DNA from: Streptosporangiaceae bacterium
Lineage (GTDB): Bacteria; Actinomycetota; Actinomycetes; Streptosporangiales; Streptosporangiaceae
Length of the DNA stretch: 64,000 nt
NCBI GenBank assembly: GCA_019245115.1
Contig: JAFARZ010000157.1
Coordinates: 1-64,000, forward strand
Reading direction: 5' to 3'
Part shown: positions 33,936 through 41,975 of the stretch, one piece after another
How the letters are laid out: each line of letters opens with the position of its first letter
How positions within the stretch are numbered: position 1 is the stretch's first letter
The notes under the pieces: generated by a model
What the model was told of the DNA's origin: nothing
Database searches by the model: none
What the model saw: the letters and a program-made list of their open reading frames with translations, nothing else
Program-made: the position numbers and the translations under genes

Positions 33936-35296
33936 TCCTCAAACACCTCGTCGAAGTAACGCAGCATTGTCACCCCGGAGCGGAAGGCCAGCCGCTCGGG
34001 TCGCACGACGCCCCCGAGGATCCGGCTGAGGCACTCGCCCACGAGATCGGCTCCGGCCGCCAGTGACAGCGGCAGGCCGCCGGAGAACCGCGGGTTGACC
34101 TCGGTGAAGACCAGTTGCCCGTCGTCAGCGCGGAAGCCCTGGACACACGCCGGACCCTCCAGGCGCAACGCGCCGAGCACCTCGGCCACCAGGTCGACCA
34201 GCTCATGGTGGCGAAAGGTGACGCCCTTGGTGGAGATGCCGGCCTTGGTCTCCAGCCGCCAGCGGGGCACCGCACCGTGCAGCAGGCCGTCCTTGCCGGA
34301 CAGCGTGTCCACGGTGAACTCCCGCCCGATGATCTTGGTCTGGACGAGCGGCTCGGGTGCGTGGCTCAGGGCGTAGGACAGGTCGGCCGCATTGGCCGCC
34401 GCATAGATATCGCGCGATCCCCGCCCGAACCGCGGCTTGACGATCCAGGGCCCGGGGACGCCGTGGCCGGAGGCCCAGGCCAATTCAACACTGCGCTCGG
34501 ACCACTGCGCGGTGGCCGGCACCGGGACACCATGCTCGGTCATCAGCTGATAGAAGAGCCATTTGTCGACGCAGTGCTCGACCGACCACGGGCCGGGCAG
34601 CCAGGTCGCCGCGCCGGCCTCGGCGAGTGACGCGACGGCCGCGTGCAGCGGCACGAGTTCCTCGGCCACGGTCGAGATCAACGCGACCGCGCCGGATCGG
34701 GTCACCGCTTTGGTCACGCTTTCGGCGAAGGCGGGGTCATCGGCCCGCGGCACGCGGGCGAACTCGTCCGCCAGCCGGAATCCGACGGCGTGGCGGTCCG
34801 CGTCGCAGGCGACCACCCGGTGGCCCGCGCGACGCAGGGCGCGGATCACCGCTACGCCGGCCGGCCCGCCCGCTCCGGTGACCAGCACCACTTTCTCTGC
34901 GCTTGCGTTGCTGATGACGACTCCTTCGATCGGAATGGGTGCGGGCCTGGCTGGTAGTGCTACCGTTGCGGGGCGCGTCGCGGCCCAGAGCCGGAGCGAG
35001 ATCAGGTCGGGGGTGCGAGCGGGCATGGCCTGGGTGCGGCTCACCACCTCGGCCAGAGCGTCCAGGACAGCCGGGTCTGTCTCGGTCTCCGACATGCGGC
35101 ACAGCGCCGGGGCGAAGCGCTCGATGCCCTCGGCGACGAGGATCGTCAGCGTCCCGGCCCGGGTCACCGGGTCGGCGGAACCGAGCAGACCGATCAGCCG
35201 ACGGCGGATCCGCCAGGTGACGATGACCCGCCACCCCACCCCGAGGGCGATCAGCAGGCTGCCGGTGGCCAGCAATATGACCACGGACCGGCTCAT
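33932..35296 (-). CDS. Membrane-anchored ATP-grasp protein with N-terminal helical repeat domain
   Basis: A 454-residue protein. One helix (about residues 6-27) is followed by a cytoplasmic HEAT-like helical region to about residue 110, ending LISLRLWAA. A Rossmann-like domain opens with VVLVTGAGGPAGVAVIRAL (about 136). An ATP-grasp domain of the carbamoyl-phosphate-synthase/PylC type runs to the end, with EVNPRFSGGLPLSLAAG near its end. Such enzymes join a carboxylate to an amine using ATP. The shared LRLWAA tail with the giant membrane protein suggests the two dock to a common partner. Four-base overlaps on both sides. Confidence 0.85.
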   Translation of the reverse strand: MSRSVVILLATGSLLIALGVGWRVIVTWRIRRRLIGLLGSADPVTRAGTLTILVAEGIERFAPALCRMSETETDPAVLDALAEVVSRTQAMPARTPDLISLRLWAATRPATVALPARPAPIPIEGVVISNASAEKVVLVTGAGGPAGVAVIRALRRAGHRVVACDADRHAVGFRLADEFARVPRADDPAFAESVTKAVTRSGAVALISTVAEELVPLHAAVASLAEAGAATWLPGPWSVEHCVDKWLFYQLMTEHGVPVPATAQWSERSVELAWASGHGVPGPWIVKPRFGRGSRDIYAAANAADLSYALSHAPEPLVQTKIIGREFTVDTLSGKDGLLHGAVPRWRLETKAGISTKGVTFRHHELVDLVAEVLGALRLEGPACVQGFRADDGQLVFTEVNPRFSGGLPLSLAAGADLVGECLSRILGGVVRPERLAFRSGVTMLRYFDEVFEE

Positions 35297-35859
35297 GATG
35301 CCCGCCGGCGGCGACGCAGAAGGATGGCGAGGGCGAGCACGAATCCACCGATCGTGTAGGCGAACCCGAAGGTGCTGCCGACCCAGTCGTGGAACAGGAC
35401 CAGGCTCACTCGCCCGGCCAGCAGCCCGACGACAACCGATGACCCGATCCGCAGCAGATTGCCGATCACGATGCTGGCCACGCCCGCCATAACAGCCAGC
35501 ACCCGGTCAGATGCGGGGTTGCCGACCGACATGACGGTCGAGATCAGCGCGAGGGCAAGCGCCGGACCGAGGCTCGAGCATGACGGGGTGATGTCCACCC
35601 AGAACACCTGGCCCCCACCCGACAGCAGGATCTGGCTGTCATGGACGCCGAGCACACCGTGGAAGCCGAAGGCGCGGGCTGCCTCGGCCACCGCCATGGC
35701 CTCCCAGTGCCGGAAAGGCGTCTGCCCCACCACGAACAGGGTGCCCAGCAGCGCTACGAGCACCGCTATACGCAAAGCAATGCGGGACCGGCTGGATCCC
35801 AGCCGGGTCCGGTGCCCAGGGAGCGACTTCAGTCCGGAAATGTCCCCGATGGCGGTCAT
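35293..35859 (-). CDS. Exosortase/archaeosortase-family transpeptidase
   Basis: A 188-residue membrane protein with about five to six helices. The exosortase triad is present: Cys94 in ITPSCSSLG, Arg137 in GNLLRIG and His157 in LFHDWVG, each at the usual place beside a helix. Exosortases cut C-terminal sorting signals and hand proteins to a surface glycan or anchor. The ATG at 35859 overlaps the glycosyltransferase stop by four bases and its stop overlaps the ATP-grasp gene. The longer frame to 37227 is antisense-frame read-through of the glycosyltransferase. At 188 residues it is short for the family but the catalytic part is complete. Likely substrates are discussed under the genes at 38071, 39806 and 43247. 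Confidence 0.85.
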   Translation of the reverse strand: MTAIGDISGLKSLPGHRTRLGSSRSRIALRIAVLVALLGTLFVVGQTPFRHWEAMAVAEAARAFGFHGVLGVHDSQILLSGGGQVFWVDITPSCSSLGPALALALISTVMSVGNPASDRVLAVMAGVASIVIGNLLRIGSSVVVGLLAGRVSLVLFHDWVGSTFGFAYTIGGFVLALAILLRRRRRAS

Positions 35860-37184
35860 GCCGGGACCACCCGCGAGACGCCTTGCGGCGCGTCGTCGGC
35901 CCGGGCGGTCTTGACCCAGCGGTAGTCGCGCCCGCAGACGCCGTCGATCCAGGCCTTGGTCCCCAGCGCGATCGACACGAAATACAGCGGCAGGAACAAG
36001 ATCAGCGAGCGGGCCTCCCTGCCGGGTGCGTCCGACAAGAGCAGACCGGTGGCCAGCTCCAGCATCGGCCCGATGAGCATCATCATGCTGAACACGTACA
36101 GCGACAGAGGATCGATCGGCGGCTGCACTCCCCCGAACCACAACCCGAAGATCACGAGGGAGAATGCCGAGACCACCGGCAGGTGGAAGGCGAACAAGAA
36201 CATGGTGGTCTCGATCTTCTGTGCCAGCGACAGATACGGCGAGGCCCATGTCTTCCGGTTGAAGTCGCGCCACACCTGCTGATGGCCGCGGCTCCACCGA
36301 TACCGTTGCCGCCAGTAGCTGCCGAGGGTGACCACACCCTCCTCCTCGTCGACGGCCGTGACGTCGTAGCGGACGCGGTAACCGCTCAATAGCAGACGCA
36401 AGGTCAGATCGGTGTCTTCGGTCACCGTCAACGGGTACCAGCCGCCGAGCTTGCGCAAGGCGGAAGTTCGCACCGCGCAGTTCGCCCCGCCGTAGGCGGG
36501 AAGCCCGAACACCGCCTGCCGGCCGTACTCGTTCACCAGGTATCCGGCGGTGTAGTCGATCTCGACCAGGTGGGCGAGCGGCGAGTCCGCCCCGTTGTTG
36601 ATGACGCACCGCCCCTGTGCCGCGGCGACGGTGGGATCGGCGAAATGGCGGACGAGGCGACGGACCACGTCGGCGTGCGGCCGGTGGTCGGCGTCGAAGA
36701 CCACCACGATCTCGCCCGTGACGTGCTCCAGCGCCGCGTTGAGGGCACCTGACTTCCCGCCCGGCGAGCCGGCCGGGCGACGGATGCAAAGGCCGGCTCC
36801 GGTCGCGGTCCAGGCGTCGAGAAGCTCGCCGGTACGGTCGGTAGAGCCGTCGTCGACGATGATGACCTGTAGCAGGCCGGCCGGGTAGTCGAGCTGGCCG
36901 AGAGCCCCGGTCAGCCTGTCGACCACCGCCTCCTCGTTGTGACACGAAACCAGCACCGATACCGCCGGCCAGTACGACGGCTCGATCAGGGGCACCGCCA
37001 GGTCGGCCCGAACCGTCTCCAGCGCCGAAATGGCGAACAGCAGGTGACGGACGAAGAACGAGAGATAGATGGCGGTAATGACGACGGCCACGATGGACAC
37101 CGTCCTCGGCAGCCCCAGCCAGGCGATGACCAGAAGCGCGACTCCCGCTCCGATAAGGGGACCGGACAGCAGCCTCCGGTTCAC
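35856..37184 (-). CDS. Processive family 2 glycosyltransferase (PgaC/hyaluronan-synthase-like)
   Basis: A 442-residue membrane glycosyltransferase. Two N-terminal helices (about 5-50) precede the GT-A domain, and at least three helices follow. The motifs for processive beta-glycan synthesis are complete: DDGSTD from 111, DAD at 164-166, TED at 255-257 and QRYRW at 293-297. This arrangement is shared by poly-N-acetylglucosamine, hyaluronan and cellulose synthases. It is the first gene of the overlap operon and faces a deacetylase gene across a palindrome, so a partly deacetylated amino-sugar polymer is a reasonable product. Confidence 0.92.
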   Translation of the reverse strand: MNRRLLSGPLIGAGVALLVIAWLGLPRTVSIVAVVITAIYLSFFVRHLLFAISALETVRADLAVPLIEPSYWPAVSVLVSCHNEEAVVDRLTGALGQLDYPAGLLQVIIVDDGSTDRTGELLDAWTATGAGLCIRRPAGSPGGKSGALNAALEHVTGEIVVVFDADHRPHADVVRRLVRHFADPTVAAAQGRCVINNGADSPLAHLVEIDYTAGYLVNEYGRQAVFGLPAYGGANCAVRTSALRKLGGWYPLTVTEDTDLTLRLLLSGYRVRYDVTAVDEEEGVVTLGSYWRQRYRWSRGHQQVWRDFNRKTWASPYLSLAQKIETTMFLFAFHLPVVSAFSLVIFGLWFGGVQPPIDPLSLYVFSMMMLIGPMLELATGLLLSDAPGREARSLILFLPLYFVSIALGTKAWIDGVCGRDYRWVKTARADDAPQGVSRVVPA

Positions 37185-37258
37185 TGAACCCCTTCCTCAT
37201 GGCACGCGAAAGGTCCCGCTCATCCAACCCTCACTGACTAGTGCACGCCGGATCGCCG

Positions 37259-37302
37259 TTTGATCCCCCGCCAGCCAGATTTCTTGCTGGCGGGGGATCA
37301 AA
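37259..37302. promoter_or_regulatory. Perfect 17-base inverted repeat between divergent glycan genes
   Basis: TTTGATCCCCCGCCAGC and its exact complement flank a 10-base loop. Genes diverge on either side (glycosyltransferase start 37184, deacetylase start 37395), so it is not an end-of-gene terminator. It could be an operator for both operons or a leader attenuator. No T run follows in either direction. Confidence 0.75.
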
Positions 37303-37394
37303 TGCCATGCCGGCACGCACATGAGGGGTTGCGACGGCCCGGGATGGCTGCCGCCCGCCGCCTGCGGCGCGCCTGATCTCCGAAAGGGGCCGGA

Positions 37395-38054
37395 TTGAAC
37401 GTCCTCGCCATCGGTGCTCATCCCGATGACATCGAGCTGGGCTGCGGCGCAGCGCTGCTGGCTCACGGGCAGGCCGGGCACGCCGTCACCATGCTGGTGA
37501 TGACCGCGGGCCTGGGGCCGGCCGAGCAACGCGCCCGGCCCGAAGAACAGGAAGAGGCCGCGGCGCTGCTGCGGGCCAGGCTGGAGTGGGGTGGGTTCGA
37601 GGACGGCCGGATCCCGCCCGACGGCCCGGCAGTCCAGGTCATCGAGAGCACCATCGCGCGGACCGGCGCCGAGGTCATCTACACTCACGCGCCCGGCGAC
37701 TCCCACCAGGACCACCGGGCGGTCGCCGCGGCCACCGCCGCCGCGGCACGCCGGACCCAGCGCGTGCTGTGCTACGAATCGCCGACCAGCCTGGGATTCT
37801 CCCCCACCCACTTCGTGGATGCCGACGGCCTGGTCGAGGCCAAACTCGGGCTCATCCGCGCCCACCTGTCCCAGGTCATGAAGAACGGCCTGGTCGATCT
37901 GGAGGCGGTGGAAGCCCAGGCCCGCTTCCGTGGCTTCCAGGCCCGCGTGCGCCACGCCGAGGCCTTCGAGGCCACCCGCTTTGTCTGGGAGATCCCCCAG
38001 CTGCGCCACACCGAAGAACAGGTGAGTGCGCTGAAGAAGGAGAGTGCGCTCTGA
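37395..38054 (+). CDS. PIG-L family N-acetylglucosamine deacetylase
   Basis: A 219-residue zinc-dependent deacetylase of the PIG-L/LmbE family, which removes acetyl from GlcNAc-containing molecules. The metal ligands are visible: AHPDD at residues 8-12 and HQDH at 104-107. Length matches the family. The TTG start at 37395 is supported by AAAGGGG upstream and by the immediate motif. It has no signal peptide, so it acts inside the cell on a precursor or lipid-linked sugar. Its stop is 16 bases before the gene for the sorting-signal protein, so the two are likely one operon. Confidence 0.88.
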   Translation: MNVLAIGAHPDDIELGCGAALLAHGQAGHAVTMLVMTAGLGPAEQRARPEEQEEAAALLRARLEWGGFEDGRIPPDGPAVQVIESTIARTGAEVIYTHAPGDSHQDHRAVAAATAAAARRTQRVLCYESPTSLGFSPTHFVDADGLVEAKLGLIRAHLSQVMKNGLVDLEAVEAQARFRGFQARVRHAEAFEATRFVWEIPQLRHTEEQVSALKKESAL

Positions 38055-38070
38055 ACAGGAAGACAACGTT

Positions 38071-38685
38071 ATGAGCAGTTACGTCCGCCGAGCCGCGTTC
38101 GCCGCGCTGCTCACCGCGCCCGTCCTGGCCGTCCCGGCCCTGTCCGCGTCGGCCGCGCCCGCTACGCCGGCCACACCAGCGTCGTGTCCTCTCCCGGGGG
38201 ACCCGCAGTCACCGAACCCGATCGGCCAAGCAGAGGGGTTGATCGGCAACCTCAGCCCCGCCGCGGGCAGCGCTGTGGCCGCGGGCGCCACGATCAGCTT
38301 CCTGATCGCTGACGAGGGGCCGTTCCGGACCCCCTTGTCCGGTGATGTCGTCGTTACCGTCAATGGTGTCCGGGTCATGGCCACCGCCGGGGCGCAGGAG
38401 AGCGGCGTCCCGATCACCTACGCCGACCTCGATGACAAGGGGTCGCAGTCGAGCGCCTGCGAGGTTCCGTTCTCCTTCGTCCTGCCCGCCAGGATCAGCG
38501 GGAGTGCGCACATCCGCGCGACCGCATACGACGGCGACGGCGAAGTGGAGAGGGTCTCCTGGACCCTCACCGTGCAGACGACAACGTTGCCGGACGGTGC
38601 GGTCGGCGGCATCGCCCTGGCCGCCCTGGCAGGCGGCGTCCTGTTCTTCACCCAGCTCTGGCGACGGAACCGGCGGTTTGGTTAA
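38071..38685 (+). CDS. Secreted Ig-like protein with C-terminal sorting-signal-like tail, probable exosortase substrate
   Basis: A 204-residue exported protein. A signal peptide (about 6-32) is followed by an Ig-like, CopC-like beta domain (SPAAGSAVAAGATISF). The last 32 residues form a three-part tail: a P-x-G motif in LPDGAVGG from residue 173, a hydrophobic helix of about 16 residues, and WRRNRR at the end. This is the architecture of a sortase or exosortase signal. The exosortase gene lies 2.2 kb away in the same locus. The ATG at 38071 has AGGAAGA upstream. Its last 38 bases overlap the convergent small gene at 38648. Substrate status is inferred. Confidence 0.75.
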   Translation: MSSYVRRAAFAALLTAPVLAVPALSASAAPATPATPASCPLPGDPQSPNPIGQAEGLIGNLSPAAGSAVAAGATISFLIADEGPFRTPLSGDVVVTVNGVRVMATAGAQESGVPITYADLDDKGSQSSACEVPFSFVLPARISGSAHIRATAYDGDGEVERVSWTLTVQTTTLPDGAVGGIALAALAGGVLFFTQLWRRNRRFG

Positions 38686-38926
38686 CAGCACCACTCCAGC
38701 GGGCGAAATACTGCTTCAGGCGCAGCCGTACGATCGGCGGCGGTTCCTCCAAGGGCAGCTCGTGCGCCGTGGTCAGGAAGCCGCGCAGCCAATCCACGGT
38801 GCGGAGGGTCCGCTCGTCAGCCTCGGCCACCTGGGCGGTGACCCGCTCGGCCCGGTCCGCATCCAGCCGGCCCTCCAGCCAGTCCAGCAGTATGCGAAAG
38901 CTGGGCCGGCTCAGGTCAATGCTCAC
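38648..38926 (-). CDS. Small protein translationally coupled to the sigma factor, possible anti-sigma factor
   Basis: A 92-residue soluble, acidic-then-basic helical protein (FRILLDWLEGRLDADRAERV) without a membrane segment or zinc Cys cluster. Its start overlaps the sigma-factor stop by four bases (ATGA), the usual place for an anti-sigma factor. Its N-terminal pattern resembles the start of anti-sigma domains, but the protein is too short to assign. Its 3' end overlaps the convergent secreted protein. Confidence 0.6.
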   Translation of the reverse strand: MSIDLSRPSFRILLDWLEGRLDADRAERVTAQVAEADERTLRTVDWLRGFLTTAHELPLEEPPPIVRLRLKQYFARWSGAVNQTAGSVARAG

Positions 38927-39525
38927 AGGTTGGCATCCTCTCCCAGCAGCGAGCGCAGGCGCTGCAGGCAGCGCGCTCGCATCGGTCCGATCCCGCCTAT
39001 CGGGCGCCCGAGCCGCTCGGCCACCGCGGCGTAGGAGGGCGACGCCGGATCGAAATACAGGGCCTGGATCAGGTCACGACAGGCCCGGCTCAGTCGTTGC
39101 AGTCCCTCATGTACCACCGCGGCCCGCTCCCAGGTCGCGATGGCATCATCTGACCAGCTGACCCCTTCGAGTCCGAGGCGTTCCCGCTCGCTATGCCGCC
39201 GCTGCCGCCAGGCGAGCCGCCGCGCCACGCTCATCAGCCAGTAGGCCACGCGCTGCTCTTCGCGCAGCTTCTCGATCGATTCGAGCAACGCTATGAACGT
39301 CATCTGGGTGATGTCGGCGGCCTCCTCACGAGTCACGCCGTTACGCAGGGCCACCGAGAAAACCAGGCGTTCGTACCGCTCTACCAGCAGTTCCCAGGCC
39401 TCGGGGTCACCATCGCGGCAGGCCTTCAGCAGTTCGAGGTCCGAAGGGCCGACCTCTCCATCACGGAGAAGCCTAGGCCAGGTCTTGTCGGTACTCAGTG
39501 AAGAAGTTTCCACAAAGCCCCCCAC
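38923..39525 (-). CDS. RNA polymerase sigma factor, sigma-70 family (ECF-like)
   Basis: A 200-residue sigma factor. Region 2 is seen in AWELLVERYERLVFSVAL and DITQMTFIALLE. Region 4 is LSRACRDLIQALYFDPASPSYAAVAERLGRPIGGIGPMRARCLQRL. The -35-binding helix with PIGGIGPMRAR is typical of an actinomycete ECF subgroup. The start is GTG, either 39525 or 39513; the second has a GGGGGG tract just before it. It may control the adjacent surface-protein and glycan genes. Confidence 0.88.
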   Translation of the reverse strand: MGGFVETSSLSTDKTWPRLLRDGEVGPSDLELLKACRDGDPEAWELLVERYERLVFSVALRNGVTREEAADITQMTFIALLESIEKLREEQRVAYWLMSVARRLAWRQRRHSERERLGLEGVSWSDDAIATWERAAVVHEGLQRLSRACRDLIQALYFDPASPSYAAVAERLGRPIGGIGPMRARCLQRLRSLLGEDANL

Positions 39526-39727
39526 GGCGCAGGCCGTTCCCGCTAGTCCTACCTAGGCCGCGGTGGCATGGCGGATGCCGGTTCGGCTCGGGCCGGACCG
39601 GTACTAGTAACTGATTCCGCCAGATGCCACCATCACCGACCGGAGCCGGCTCGGTTGTCACACCGGGAGACGCTAGTCCGCAAAGTTGTCGACAAGACCG
39701 CTGAAAAATGAACTCTCTCTGGCATCG

Positions 39728-39777
39728 GTAAAAAAATGCCAGCTGGCCCGGCGCACCCTGTGGCGCACCAGGCCAGC
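39728..39777 (-). terminator. Intrinsic terminator after the surface-protein gene
   Basis: On the minus strand GCTGGCC and GGCCAGC form a stem separated by about 22 bases that contain a repeated GGTGCGCC, and the stem is followed by TGGCATTTTTTT. This is one of the few classical stem-plus-T-run terminators in the window and ends the gene at 39806. Confidence 0.7.
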
Positions 39778-39805
39778 ATGCGGCAGGCTGCCCAGCTGGA
39801 TCAGG

Positions 39806-40405
39806 TCACGCTGGGCTGGGCTGGGTCCGCCGGGAGCGCCTGCGGAACTGCATCCACACCAGGCCGATCGCGGCCAGGCCCGCGAAGACCATCCCGCCGA
39901 TTTCACCGATCGGCACCTGAGTGCTGCTCGTCGAGTACGTGCTGCCATCGGCAGAGTACGTGACGAAGATGTCCATCTCATTATCTGACGACCCGGTGAG
40001 GCTCGGCCCGGAGAAGCAGACGACGACGAGTTCCTGGCTCGCGCCGTTGGCGATGCCGCCGAGGGTCTTAATGGTGGACATGGACGCCTGCAGCGTCCCG
40101 CTGAAGGGCGCGGAGGTACCGTTCACAGCAGGCGAGACGCTGTTGGTCGTGGTTCCGTCGGCGTGGACCTCGCGGAGGACCGCGGATCCCTGGAATCCGG
40201 AACTGCACCCGACGCTAGTCGCCCAGGTGGGCGTGCTGCTCGTGGGACCGCTGGTCGGGTTCAGCTGAACCGCGCCCGGGTTGGTGCCCACGGCGGCCTC
40301 GGCGATTCCCTCCGCGCCGAGGAGCATGCCGCCGGCCACGCCTAGCACCAGTGCCGTGCGGCCGAGCCGCCCGGTGGCGAGCGGTTTCAGTTTTGGCCAG
40401 TTCAT
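39806..40405 (-). CDS. Surface protein with sorting-signal-like tail, paralogue of the lipoprotein at 14068
   Basis: A 199-residue exported protein. A signal peptide (about 12-37) is followed by the unrecognised domain shared with 14068-14553 (CSSGFQGSAVLREVHADGT, CFSGPSLTG). The last 36 residues are a tail like that of the protein at 38071: VPIGEIGG from residue 164, a hydrophobic stretch and RRRSRR. Thus the same ectodomain occurs here with a sorting-type tail and elsewhere with a lipid anchor. ATG 40405 is preceded by AAAGG in a leader shared with the pseudo-sortase gene; ATG 40432 with GGAAGG upstream is an alternative. Confidence 0.78.
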   Translation of the reverse strand: MNWPKLKPLATGRLGRTALVLGVAGGMLLGAEGIAEAAVGTNPGAVQLNPTSGPTSSTPTWATSVGCSSGFQGSAVLREVHADGTTTNSVSPAVNGTSAPFSGTLQASMSTIKTLGGIANGASQELVVVCFSGPSLTGSSDNEMDIFVTYSADGSTYSTSSTQVPIGEIGGMVFAGLAAIGLVWMQFRRRSRRTQPSPA

Positions 40406-40505
40406 TCGGTATACCTTTCGTTGAAGGTTCATCTCCGGCCTTCCTGTCGAGGCGGACGCGCCTGGTGCGCGTCCCACGGAGAGTCCGCGTGCGGACAGTG
40501 CCTTC

Positions 40506-40538
40506 CGTCTGCCCGGACGTGCCAGGTCCGGGCAGACG
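40506..40538 (-). terminator. Perfect 13-bp hairpin, second copy of the 18854 hairpin
   Basis: CGTCTGCCCGGAC and its complement surround loop GTGCCAG. Stem and loop differ from the hairpin at 18854-18888 by very few bases. It lies 160 bases beyond the stop of the gene at 40698 and 100 bases before the next gene start. Confidence 0.65.
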
Positions 40539-40697
40539 CCAGGCACTTGCGGGGCGCGTCAGACCCGGGTTTGGTGCCAGGGCAGCCGCCACTGTTCCAC
40601 AAGTGCGCTAACCGACCGCGTCTGATCCAGCCGCGCCGGGAATTCACTTGGGATAGGACGTTCCGCTCCCGGCCGGGCAAGGATCCGGATCGAATCG

Positions 40698-41975
40698 CTA
40701 GGAGGCCCGGTGCCGGCGGCGGGTTAGGACGGTGAGGGATCCGGCGGCGGCCAGCGCGGCGAGGAGGATGGCAGCGAGGCCCAGGGCCGGGAAGTGGCCG
40801 GCGGCCGACGGCGGTGCGGCCCACGGAGCCGTAGCCGGCCAGCCGGATCGCAGGGCGATCAGCTCGCCGGCGTCAGCGGTGGTGAACGGCCAGATTCGCT
40901 GCTGGGCGGCGGCGCCGGCGCTGATGGTAGCGGCCGCGTTCAGCGCCTGGTCCGGCCGGCCGGTCAAGGTCAGCGCCCACCCGCCGACCGGCCAGTAGCC
41001 GACCGGCTGCCGGGAGACGTCCCCGTCCGTGTCGATCGGGGCGGACTGGTCGGGTTCGGTCCACCGAGGCTGCATCCGCTCCAGGTGAGACAGGATGCTC
41101 GCGGCCTGCGCCGGGGTGGCCAGGCCATATGCGATCGCCCAGACGTTCTCCATGGCATCCGGATACAGGACCGTCCAGGACGGTGCGGAGTTCGTTCCGT
41201 TGGCGGCCCTGGCCCAGTTGAAGCCGCCGGAGCGCGGATTCCACAAGGAAGCCACGCCGCTGGCGACCCGGCGGGCATCCATGGTGGCCCGGGTGGCGAG
41301 GGCCGGCTCGCCCAGAGCCGTGGCCAGCATCGCCGCCGAGCGAAGTCCGCCGTACACCTCGGCGTTGTCCATCAGCAGCTTCTTGTGGTAGCCGGGTGTG
41401 GCCCAGGTCAGGCCGTCGGCCGTCTGCGTCGCTTCGATGGCCGCGACGGCCTTGGTGATCCCGCGGGCCAGGCTTTTCAGCCGGTTCTGGTCCGGGTCGG
41501 CCTGCCAGGCAGCCCCGGCGGCGGCCAGGAACATTCCCGCGTACGCATCGGTCGAGTCGTAGGCCTGAGCCGATGTCTCGGTGCTGAATTGGCCTGGGCC
41601 TCCGGCCGCGGCGCCGCCGGCGACCAGATAGTCGGTCACGAACCCGGCCGCATCCTGGTGCGCCTGATACCAGGTCAGCCACCGCCAGGCGGCGTCGGCG
41701 TCGGCGTGGTCACGCAGCTCACCGGCGGCCCGAGCCAGCCCGAGCGCGGCGTAGCTGGCGACATAAGGCAGGATCCGGCCGTAGTCAGGCACTGGCTCGA
41801 TGGCGCCGTCGGGCAGCTGCGCCTCTCGTATCCAGCTGGCATCGTCGCGTACCGACCTAACTTCGGCCCGCACCCCGGCCGGCGAGGCCGGCCAAGCCGA
41901 CGAGGCCGCCATGCCCGTGGCCGCGGCCAATGCGGTGAGGGTCAGTGCCGCCACGGCGCTGACCCCTGTCTTCAC
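40698..41975 (-). CDS. Secreted (alpha/alpha)-barrel protein, glycoside-hydrolase-like
   Basis: A 425-residue exported protein. A signal peptide (about 5-28) precedes repeated helical pairs with aromatic/Asp motifs (DDASWIREAQLPDGAI, AWRWLTWYQAHQDAAG, YDSTDAYAGMFLAAAGAAW) that resemble six-hairpin glycosidases and polysaccharide lyases. A C-terminal helix and RRRHR tail anchor it in the membrane. No catalytic residues can be assigned safely. The GTG at 41975 overlaps the PadR stop (GTGA), so it is controlled with that regulator. A copy of a dispersed short repeat lies inside the gene at 41586-41616. Confidence 0.75.
   Translation of the reverse strand: MKTGVSAVAALTLTALAAATGMAASSAWPASPAGVRAEVRSVRDDASWIREAQLPDGAIEPVPDYGRILPYVASYAALGLARAAGELRDHADADAAWRWLTWYQAHQDAAGFVTDYLVAGGAAAGGPGQFSTETSAQAYDSTDAYAGMFLAAAGAAWQADPDQNRLKSLARGITKAVAAIEATQTADGLTWATPGYHKKLLMDNAEVYGGLRSAAMLATALGEPALATRATMDARRVASGVASLWNPRSGGFNWARAANGTNSAPSWTVLYPDAMENVWAIAYGLATPAQAASILSHLERMQPRWTEPDQSAPIDTDGDVSRQPVGYWPVGGWALTLTGRPDQALNAAATISAGAAAQQRIWPFTTADAGELIALRSGWPATAPWAAPPSAAGHFPALGLAAILLAALAAAGSLTVLTRRRHRAS
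41586..41616. repeat. Dispersed short repeat, copy 2, inside a coding region
   Basis: Two differences from 18822-18852 over 31 bases. Here it encodes, on the minus strand, part of a Gly/Ala-rich loop (AAAGGPGQFSTE) in the secreted barrel protein. Confidence 0.65.

Noticed and set aside
35860-37227. Fusion of the exosortase with a 450-residue N-terminal domain
   Set aside because: That part is an out-of-frame reading of the glycosyltransferase gene, Arg-rich and without recognisable folds.
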